A DNA stretch of 8,661 bases, taken from contig DBMS01000198.1 of NCBI GenBank assembly GCA_002297665.1, positions 1-8,661 of the forward strand. The letters run 5' to 3'. Positions within the stretch are counted from its first letter, which is position 1, and the number at the start of each line of letters is the position of its first letter. The position numbers were made by a program, and so were the translations under genes. The notes beneath the pieces were generated by a model. It was not told where the DNA came from and ran no database searches. It was given only the letters and a program-made list of their open reading frames with translations. Below are positions 1 through 5,574 of the stretch, piece by piece. Source of the stretch: Holophagaceae bacterium UBA692. Lineage in GTDB: Bacteria; Acidobacteriota; Holophagae; Holophagales; Holophagaceae.

Positions 1-1074
1 ACCGTCAAGACCGCCCTGTCGGAGACCTACTACTTCGCCCGGCGCTACCCGGAGGCCGAGGCCGCGGCCCGGGCGGCCCTGGAAGGCCGCACCCGCTACG
101 GCCCGGCCCAGGGCCTGCCCCTTCTGCGGGAACTCCTGGCCGCGGACCTGACCCGGCGGGACGGGGTCCCCCGCACCGCGGAGGGCGTCCTCGTCACCGC
201 CGGGGGCAAGCCCGCCATCCTCGACGCCCTGCGGTGCGTCCTGGAGCCCGGCGATGAGGTGGTGATCTTCGCCCCCTACTGGCCCACCTTCAAGGACCAG
301 GTGACCTGGGCCGGCGGAACCCCGGTCATCGTACCGCCGGGCCCGGACCTCCTGCCCGCCGAGGGCGCCCTGGACCGGGCGCTGGGCCCCCGCACCCGGG
401 CCGTCATCCTCAACCAGCCCTCCAACCCCACCGGGCGTGTGTGGGACCTGCCGCGCCTGCACGACCTGGCCGACGTCCTCCTGGAGCGCGACCTGTGGCT
501 GGTGCTGGACCAGGTGTACGGCACCCTCACCCTGGACGGCCCCGAGCAGCCCTTCCTGCGGTCCTGCCCCGACCTGGCAGGCCGCACCCTCCTGGTGGAG
601 AGCTTCTCCAAGCGCTTCGCCATGACCGGCTACCGCCTGGGCGCCGCCGCCGGCCCCCCGGGCCTCATCCGCGCCATGACGAGCCTGGGCTCCACCAGCG
701 TCACCCACCCCAGCATGATCAGCCAGCACGCCGGCATCGCCGCGCTGGGCCTGGACGGCGCCTACGAGCGGGACATGGCCGCGGGCCTGCGGGTCCGCAG
801 GGACCGCCTCCAGGGGGCCCTGGACGCCCTCCCCGGCATCCGCTGCGGCCGCCCCGAGGGGGCGATCTACCTCTTCCCCCACGTGGGCGGATGGATGGAG
901 GCCCACGGCGTCGCCTCGGACGCGGAGCTGGCGGCGCGGCTCCGGGACGAGGCCGGCGTGAAGGTGCTTCCGGGTTCCGCCTTCGGCGCGCCGGGGCACC
1001 TGCGCATCTCCATCGCGGCGTCCCTGGAGACGCTGGACAGGGCGATGGAGCGGATGCGGGGCTTTTTCGGGTGA
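1..1074 (+). CDS. Class I/II PLP-dependent aminotransferase, 5'-truncated by the window edge
   Basis: The reading frame is open from base 1 to the TGA at 1072-1074, giving 357 residues. The family is usually 380-400 residues, so roughly 25-40 N-terminal residues lie outside the window. It should transfer an amino group from an amino acid to a 2-oxo acid in the cytoplasm. Fold-type I landmarks are visible in order (numbered from the window edge): TRYGPAQG near 31-38, the cofactor-phosphate GGK turn of the AspC group, APYWPTF, NQPSNPTG with the PLP-contacting Asn at 138, LDQVYG with the Asp that pairs with the pyridine nitrogen at 170, SFSK with the Schiff-base Lys at 204 followed by MTGYRLG, and LRIS with the substrate-carboxylate Arg at 335. 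All key residues are present, so it should be active. The pattern resembles aspartate aminotransferase subgroup I-beta, but the substrate cannot be read from sequence. An internal ATG at 259 is not the start, because homology runs well upstream of it. Confidence 0.93.
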   Translation, partial: TVKTALSETYYFARRYPEAEAAARAALEGRTRYGPAQGLPLLRELLAADLTRRDGVPRTAEGVLVTAGGKPAILDALRCVLEPGDEVVIFAPYWPTFKDQVTWAGGTPVIVPPGPDLLPAEGALDRALGPRTRAVILNQPSNPTGRVWDLPRLHDLADVLLERDLWLVLDQVYGTLTLDGPEQPFLRSCPDLAGRTLLVESFSKRFAMTGYRLGAAAGPPGLIRAMTSLGSTSVTHPSMISQHAGIAALGLDGAYERDMAAGLRVRRDRLQGALDALPGIRCGRPEGAIYLFPHVGGWMEAHGVASDAELAARLRDEAGVKVLPGSAFGAPGHLRISIAASLETLDRAMERMRGFFG

Positions 1075-1075
1075 A

Positions 1076-1110
1076 TTCCATCGCTGGGACGTCCCGTCCC
1101 AGCGATGGGA
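1076..1110. repeat. Long perfect inverted repeat after the aminotransferase gene
   Basis: Two 14-base arms are exact reverse complements: CCATCGCTGGGACG at 1078-1091 and CGTCCCAGCGATGG at 1095-1108, separated by TCC. Two further outer pairs (one G-U) extend the stem to 1076-1110. It begins two bases after the aminotransferase stop codon, where a terminator is expected, but no T-run follows the 3' arm (next bases CGAGAACC). It is therefore either a hairpin terminator without a U-tract or a dimeric protein-binding site. Its centre lies about 95 bp upstream of the transcription start predicted from the sigma-54-like promoter, a typical enhancer distance. Confidence 0.8.
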
Positions 1111-1160
1111 CGAGAACCCGCGAAAGGGCCGGTCCAGGTCCAGAAAACGGGCATCAGCAC

Positions 1161-1177
1161 TTGGCACGAAACGCGCA
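1161..1177 (+). promoter_or_regulatory. Putative sigma-54 (-24/-12) promoter for the orphan permease
   Basis: TTGGCACG at 1161-1168 matches the whole -24 element. Four bases later comes GCGCA at 1173-1177, which keeps the GC and following A of the -12 element (consensus TTGCW) but not its two Ts. The GG (1163-1164) and GC (1175-1176) have the required 12-base phasing. The predicted start is near 1188, giving a leader of about 26 nt to the ATG at 1214. A sigma-70 reading with TTGGCA as -35 finds no -10-like hexamer at 16-18 bp. This is a motif match only. Confidence 0.5.
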
Positions 1178-1213
1178 ACATCTCCCGGTTCCCCTATCCA
1201 TCCGGGAGTACCC

Positions 1214-3631
1214 ATGACCTCCACATCCCCGGGCACCCCCCTGCCGCCCGTGATCCGGATCCTGCTTCGGCGCCCGGCGACCTCCCTTGCCGCGGTGGTC
1301 ATGCTCTCCCTGGGCATCGGGGCCAGCACGGCCGTGTTTTCCCTGATGGCTCCCGTCCTGCTGCAGCCCCTGGGCTCGGTCCCGGCGGAGCAGCTGGCAC
1401 AGGCCTCCAGGACGACCGAAGGCGGAAATGGCGACGGGGCCGGGTTCACTTTGGACAATGGACTTTCCCTCGAAGAGATCCGGGCGCATCGGACTCCCGG
1501 CACACAGGTCACCGCCATCGCCAATGCGGAACCGGGACGTTTCATCGTGCGTTCAGAAGGAAGGGATGCGCGGTACCTGAACGGCCTGCGGATAACTTCT
1601 GGCTACTTCACGGTCATGGACCTTTCCCCGTGGCTGGGCCGAGGCTTCACCCAGGCGGAGGACGTTGCCGCCGAGCCCGTGGTCATCATCAGCCACGCGC
1701 TCTGGGCCGACCTTCATTCCGGCCGGAAACCGGATTTGGGCCAGGTCCTGCTGGTGGATGGCGAACCCTGCACAGTCGTGGGAGTCATGCCAAGGCATTT
1801 CGCGGGGCATGAGGTGGGCCGGAGAACCGATCTCTGGCTTCCCCAAGGGCTCCGGATGAAATCACCGTCCGGAGAAACCACAGGCACCGTTTTCGCATCC
1901 AGTGACCCGACCCTGGTCCGCCTGGCCCCTGGCGTTTCCCCGGCTCAGGCAGAATCGACCTTCCGGGCCATCGGGACCGGATTCCAGGAATGGGCCAGGC
2001 TGCCCGGAACCCGCCTCGGCCCCGTCGTCCTCCGGCCCTTCGCCGCGAACCGGGCAGCCAAGCTTGAGCAAGTCCTTCCCGCGCCTTGGCTGCTCCTCTC
2101 CGCCGCCGGAACCCTGCTCCTTCTGGCCTGCGCCAACGTTGCGAACCTTCAGTTGGCCCTGCTCGTGTCCCGTCGTCAGGAATTCGCCACCAGACTGTCC
2201 CTGGGAGCCAAGGGGACCACCCTCATCCGCGGCGTGCTGGCCGAGAACCTGGTCCTTTGCGCCGTCGCCGGAGGAATCGGCCTTCTCCTGGCCAAACCCA
2301 TCATGGCAGGACTCCAGGCGATCCGGTCCGTCACCGTCTACGAAGTGCCCCTCCATGCCACGATCAGCGTCGAGGCCGCCCTGTTCGCGCTGGTCCTCAC
2401 CTTCCTGTCCGCAATCTGCGTCGGGTTGGGACCCGCGATCCAGGCATCCCGCATCCCGGTGGCCCAGGTCTTGAAGGACACCGCCGGCCAGGTTACCCGG
2501 AACACCCACGTCCAGGACGGCCTCGTGGTGGCCCAGGTGGCCCTCGCCCTTGTCCTGGTCACCGGCGGGACCTTGGTGGCGAGTGGCTTGAACCGGGCCA
2601 GAGGAACGGATCTAGGCTTCCGGCCGGCGGGCGTGGCCGCCCTTAGGATCGAATTCCCGGAGTCCACGGCCACAGCCCGCCGGGCGGAGGTCATCCTTGG
2701 CCTTTCCGGCCGTCTGTCCGGGCTCCCCACCGTCCATGGGGTCAGTTGGGCTGAAGACATCCCCATGGAGCGCGAAAGTGTGACGGTCACGTCGATCCAC
2801 GGCCGACCCTGCCGCCTCCTGCGAGCCGGACCGGGGTATTTTTCGTTGCTCGGCCTGAAGCTGGTCCGAGGGCGGGATTTCAGTTCTGCCGACCTCGGGG
2901 GGACGGGCCGGATCCTGAACCAGGCTCTCGCCGAGCGGCTATGGCCGGGCAAGGATCCCGTGGGTCGCGGCCTGCCGGGAGGGGGCACCGTGATCGGCGT
3001 CGTTGCCGACCATGGCACCAACGCCGCAAAGAACATCCATGAGCCGGTGCTGTTTGCGCCCCTGCAGGCCGGAGGCGGCCACCGCACAGCGGCCTGCCTC
3101 CTGTTCCGGACAGAAGCCAAGCCCCAGGAGCTCTTCCCAGCCATCCGACAGATCCTTCGAAACACCGACCCGGACCTGCCCCTTCTCAGACTCACCACCC
3201 TCGAGGCGCACCTGGACGGATTGCACCATGACCTGAAAGTCGCCTCGTGGCTTCTGGGCTTTTGCGGTTTCGTGGCGCTGTCGCTCTCGGCCATGGGAAT
3301 CCAGGGGCTGCTCACCTTCCGGATCAATCTTCAGGCTCGGGAAATGGGCCTCCGCATGGCCTTGGGGGCCCAACGAGTGCGCATCGTGGGGGAGGTTGCC
3401 GGGCGAGGCATGCGAAGCGTCCTGTGGGGCCTGGCCCTCGGCGGCCTGGGATCCTTCTGGGCTGCCCAGGCCTTCCACCACCTCTTCCCCGCGGTGGAAG
3501 CCCTGCACGTTGGCACCTTTCTCCCGGCCCTGATGGTCATCCTGGTGACGTCCCTGGCCGCATGCCTTCTGCCCGCCCTGAGGGCCGCGTCCCTTGACCC
3601 CGCCGAGGCCATGCGCCACGACGGTTCCTGA
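1214..3631 (+). CDS. ADOP-type orphan ABC permease (duplicated MacB/FtsX-like)
   Basis: This is an 805-residue inner-membrane protein made of two MacB-like permease units in tandem. Unit one has TM1 at about 23-50 (ALGIGA-type sequence SLGIGASTAVFSL), an extracytoplasmic MacB_PCD-like domain at about 54-285, and a three-helix FtsX core at about 291-412 containing ANVANLQLALLVSRRQE and RLSLGA. Unit two has a helix at about 433-458, a shorter outer domain to about 670, and a second FtsX core at about 676-790 with REMGLRMALGAQ. It ends in the family-typical LDPAEAMRHDG. ATG 1214 is preceded by GGGAG at 1204-1208, 5 bases away. Relatives work as ABC efflux or mechanotransmission permeases with a separate MacB-like ATPase, but many ADOP genes stand alone, and no ATPase gene is in this window. 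Substrate and partner are unknown. By eye its codons use A/T at third positions more freely than the neighbours do. The gene probably has its own promoter (1161-1177). Confidence 0.92.
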   Translation: MTSTSPGTPLPPVIRILLRRPATSLAAVVMLSLGIGASTAVFSLMAPVLLQPLGSVPAEQLAQASRTTEGGNGDGAGFTLDNGLSLEEIRAHRTPGTQVTAIANAEPGRFIVRSEGRDARYLNGLRITSGYFTVMDLSPWLGRGFTQAEDVAAEPVVIISHALWADLHSGRKPDLGQVLLVDGEPCTVVGVMPRHFAGHEVGRRTDLWLPQGLRMKSPSGETTGTVFASSDPTLVRLAPGVSPAQAESTFRAIGTGFQEWARLPGTRLGPVVLRPFAANRAAKLEQVLPAPWLLLSAAGTLLLLACANVANLQLALLVSRRQEFATRLSLGAKGTTLIRGVLAENLVLCAVAGGIGLLLAKPIMAGLQAIRSVTVYEVPLHATISVEAALFALVLTFLSAICVGLGPAIQASRIPVAQVLKDTAGQVTRNTHVQDGLVVAQVALALVLVTGGTLVASGLNRARGTDLGFRPAGVAALRIEFPESTATARRAEVILGLSGRLSGLPTVHGVSWAEDIPMERESVTVTSIHGRPCRLLRAGPGYFSLLGLKLVRGRDFSSADLGGTGRILNQALAERLWPGKDPVGRGLPGGGTVIGVVADHGTNAAKNIHEPVLFAPLQAGGGHRTAACLLFRTEAKPQELFPAIRQILRNTDPDLPLLRLTTLEAHLDGLHHDLKVASWLLGFCGFVALSLSAMGIQGLLTFRINLQAREMGLRMALGAQRVRIVGEVAGRGMRSVLWGLALGGLGSFWAAQAFHHLFPAVEALHVGTFLPALMVILVTSLAACLLPALRAASLDPAEAMRHDGS

Positions 3632-3663
3632 AAAGATTGGAGAAGCTGGACTCGATCGAGAAA

Positions 3664-4836
3664 TCAGACCCGCGCTTCCAGCCCCTTGACGGCGGCGGCC
3701 AGGGCTTCGGCCCTGTCCGTGCGCTCCCAGGGGAAGCCGTCGCGGCCGAAGTGGCCGTAGCTGGCGGTGTCCCGGTAGATGGGGCGCAGCAGGTCCAGGG
3801 AGGTGATGATGCCCTTGGGGCTCAGGTCGAAGTGCTCGGCCACGAGGCGCTCCAGCTGCTCGTCGGAGACGGCGCCGGTGCCGAAGGTGGTGACCATCAC
3901 GCTCACGGGTTTGGCCACGCCGATGGCGTAGGCCACCTGCAGCTGGCACCGGGAGGCCAGGCCCGCGGCGACGATGTTCTTGGCCACGTGGCGCGCGGCG
4001 TAGGCCGCGGAGCGGTCCACCTTCGAGGGGTCCTTGCCGGAGAAGGCGCCGCCGCCGTGGGGGGCGGAGCCGCCGTAGGTGTCCACGATGATCTTGCGGC
4101 CCGTGAGGCCGCAGTCGCCCTGGGGGCCGCCCACCACGAAGGTGCCGGTGGGGTTGACCAGGTACTCGGTGCCCTTGAGCCAGGCCTCGGGCAGGACGGG
4201 CTTGATGATCTCCTCGATCACCGCCTCCCGGAGGGTCCCGTAGGGGACGTCCGCGGCGTGCTGGGTGGAGACGACGATGCTCTCGGCGCCCACGGGGCGG
4301 CCGTCCACGTACCGCAGGGTGACCTGGGACTTGGCGTCGGGGCGGAGCCAGGCGAAGCGGCCTTCCTTGCGGAGCTTCGCCTGGCGCTCCATGATGCGGT
4401 GGGCGTAGTGGAGGGGCGCCGGCATGAAGGCGTCGGTCTCGTCGCAGGCGTAGCCGAACATGAGGCCCTGGTCGCCGGCGCCCTGCTCCTTGTGGAGGCC
4501 TTCGCCCTCGGTGACGCCCTGGCTGATGTTCTGGGACTGCTTGTCGTAGCAGACCATGACGGCGCAGCCGCGGTAGTCGATGCCGTAGTCGGTGCTGTCG
4601 TACCCGATGTCCTTCAGGACGCCCCGGGCGACCTGGATGTAGTCCACAACGGCGTTGGTGGTGATCTCCCCGGCCATGACGACCAGGCCCGTGTTGCACA
4701 GGGTCTCCGCCGCGACCCGGGACCTGGGGTCCTGGGCGAGGCAGGCGTCCAGCACCGCGTCCGAGATCTGGTCGGCGACCTTGTCGGGGTGGCCTTCGGA
4801 GACGGACTCCGAAGTGAAGAGATAATGGCTCGACAT
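3664..4836 (-). CDS. metK: S-adenosylmethionine synthase (methionine adenosyltransferase)
   Basis: A 390-residue cytoplasmic enzyme that makes S-adenosylmethionine from methionine and ATP, releasing phosphate and pyrophosphate. Diagnostic motifs are all present: LFTSESVSEGHPDK at residues 6-19 (the catalytic His lies in GHPDK), the GAGDQG ATP/methionine motif at 119-124, and the glycine-rich GGGAFSGKDPSKVDRSAAY at 261-279, which binds the triphosphate. The length matches the usual 380-400. The frame stays open upstream for 38 more codons, but these encode non-homologous residues and overlap the riboswitch. Two adjacent ATGs occur at 4839 and 4836. GGAG at 4845-4842 lies 2 bases from the first and 5 from the second, so 4836 is preferred and gives the canonical MSSHYLFTSES beginning. 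The gene is on the same strand as the DinB gene but separated by 177 bp with its own promoter and SAM-sensing leader. Its 3' end converges on the permease gene, 32 bp away, with no convincing terminator between. Confidence 0.98.
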   Translation of the reverse strand: MSSHYLFTSESVSEGHPDKVADQISDAVLDACLAQDPRSRVAAETLCNTGLVVMAGEITTNAVVDYIQVARGVLKDIGYDSTDYGIDYRGCAVMVCYDKQSQNISQGVTEGEGLHKEQGAGDQGLMFGYACDETDAFMPAPLHYAHRIMERQAKLRKEGRFAWLRPDAKSQVTLRYVDGRPVGAESIVVSTQHAADVPYGTLREAVIEEIIKPVLPEAWLKGTEYLVNPTGTFVVGGPQGDCGLTGRKIIVDTYGGSAPHGGGAFSGKDPSKVDRSAAYAARHVAKNIVAAGLASRCQLQVAYAIGVAKPVSVMVTTFGTGAVSDEQLERLVAEHFDLSPKGIITSLDLLRPIYRDTASYGHFGRDGFPWERTDRAEALAAAVKGLEARV

Positions 4837-4841
4837 CATGA

Positions 4842-4845
4842 CTCC
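4842..4845 (-). promoter_or_regulatory. Shine-Dalgarno sequence of metK
   Basis: GGAG reads 5 bases upstream of ATG 4836 and only 2 bases upstream of ATG 4839, so it favours the second of the tandem ATGs. It sits about 31 bases beyond the last base of riboswitch helix P1, close enough for ligand-dependent control of ribosome access. No perfectly complementary CTCC occurs in the predicted leader. Confidence 0.65.
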
Positions 4846-4862
4846 GGGGGCTGCGTGGGTTT

Positions 4863-4954
4863 CAGGTTGGTCTCCTGCGCATGGGACCGTTGGGTCCAGG
4901 GCACCGCAGCTTCCTGCTCGGTTGCCGACCCCTCGCGGGGCACTCGACATGCAC
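4863..4954 (-). ncRNA. SAM riboswitch of the SAM-I/SAM-IV superfamily upstream of metK
   Basis: On the - strand the leader shows the SAM-I/IV architecture. P1 pairs GTGCATG (4954-4948) with CATGCGC (4883-4877), with one G-U. Then comes GAGTGCC, identical to the SAM-IV core segment as I recall it. P2 follows, with CCCC/GGGG closing a GCGA tetraloop (4940-4929), then the conserved CGGCAACC (4927-4920). P3 has CC-GA-GCAG, loop GAAG and CTGC-GG (4921-4904), running straight into GGTGCCC. P4 is GGACC-CAAC-GGTCC (4897-4884), abutting the P1 3' strand. A small hairpin, CAGG/CCTG (4877-4863), follows P1 where SAM-IV has its P5. GGCAACC and GGTGCC form the SAM-binding core in this superfamily. The position before metK fits feedback by SAM. 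The short P2 without a visible kink-turn favours SAM-IV or the SAM-I/IV variant over classical SAM-I. No terminator hairpin is seen, so control is probably at translation initiation. Confidence 0.78.
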
Positions 4955-4958
4955 TGCC

Positions 4959-4987
4959 ATTCTTGGGCCGTCCCCCGGGTTTGTCAA
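4959..4987 (-). promoter_or_regulatory. Sigma-70-type promoter of metK
   Basis: The -35 box TTGACA (4987-4982) is a perfect consensus match. After exactly 17 bases comes AAGAAT (4964-4959), matching 4 of 6 positions of TATAAT. A start 7 bases further on falls at G4952, the first base of the GCATG core of riboswitch helix P1. Promoter and aptamer therefore support each other, and the transcript would begin at the closing helix with almost no 5' extension. The region lies wholly in the gap after the DinB stop codon. Confidence 0.7.
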
Positions 4988-5013
4988 CTCGCCAAAGGCA
5001 AGCGGGCGGCCCC

Positions 5014-5574
5014 TCAACGGCTGGCCGGCGGCACGATTCCATTCATGCGGAGGTACACCACGACCTGACCGTAATGGTCCATCGTGTGGGCCAGGAGGAT
5101 GTTCGCCAGGGCGACCCGGGAGGTGTCGCCCTGGCCGAAGGGGGACTTGACGGCCACCAGCGCGTTCCGGTCGGTGATGGACTGCAGCGCCCTGTGGACG
5201 TATTCATACGAACCTTTCAAGTAGGCCAGGACCTCCGCCTTGTCCTTCAGGGCCGCGGGACCGTCCCCCTTCCCCACGTCCACCGGGGGCTTCTCGCCGA
5301 GGATGGCCGAGCCCACCCAGTAGTTGACCGCGCCCACGTGCCTGGCCTGGGCGGCCACGTCGCGCACCCCCTTGAACTCGCCCGCGGTGGGCACGAACGC
5401 GAACTTCGACTCGGGCATGGCTTCCAGGGCGGGGACGAACTCCTTTTCGGCGTATCCGAGGGAGGCATCCAGGGTCGCGCCCAGGGGCTTTTCGATCCTG
5501 GGGGGTTCCGCGGTCTGGGCCGCGAGGCCGGGTGCGGCGAGAAGAGCCGCGAGGACGGTGGCGTTCCTGATCAT
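5014..5574 (-). CDS. Exported DinB-fold (DinB_2-like) protein
   Basis: This is a 186-residue protein of the DinB/YfiT four-helix metalloenzyme superfamily. The N-terminus MIRNATVLAALLAAPGLAAQ looks like a signal peptide, with likely cleavage around A19/Q20, so it should act in the periplasm. That is worth noting because most characterised superfamily members are cytoplasmic. The metal-ligand His triad is present: H79 in ARHVG, and H163 and H167 in LAHTMDHYGQ, followed by a VVYLRMNGIVPP tail familiar from acidobacterial homologues. Start ATG 5574 has AAGGAG at 5586-5581, 6 bases away, and overlaps the symporter stop as ATGA (5574-5571), implying translational coupling. A longer frame from the right is read-through of symporter sequence in another frame and is not the gene. 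Known relatives are thiol S-transferases (bacillithiol, mycothiol) or DNA-damage-induced proteins of unknown activity. The reaction here cannot be assigned. Confidence 0.88.
   Translation of the reverse strand: MIRNATVLAALLAAPGLAAQTAEPPRIEKPLGATLDASLGYAEKEFVPALEAMPESKFAFVPTAGEFKGVRDVAAQARHVGAVNYWVGSAILGEKPPVDVGKGDGPAALKDKAEVLAYLKGSYEYVHRALQSITDRNALVAVKSPFGQGDTSRVALANILLAHTMDHYGQVVVYLRMNGIVPPASR

Noticed and set aside
3632..3663. Terminator in the convergent gap between the permease and metK, including the palindrome CTCGATCGAG at 3651-3660
   Set aside because: The palindrome can form only a 3-bp stem with a 4-base loop, and there is no adjacent T-run on either strand; a 10-bp palindrome alone is weak evidence for function.
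4837..4950. N-terminal extension of MetK by 38 residues
   Set aside because: The added residues lack MetK homology and cover the riboswitch; the SD at 4845-4842 and family-typical N-terminus place the start at 4836.
4844..4978. Seven-base pairing between CCGGGGG (4978-4972) and CCCCCGG (4850-4844) that could mask the metK Shine-Dalgarno
   Set aside because: The 5' partner lies inside the promoter spacer, upstream of the predicted transcription start, so it would not be in the metK RNA made from that promoter.
4988..5013. Terminator after the DinB gene
   Set aside because: Only a 3-bp GCC/GGC hairpin with a TTT loop is visible and no U-tract follows, so read-through into metK cannot be excluded but no terminator is supported.
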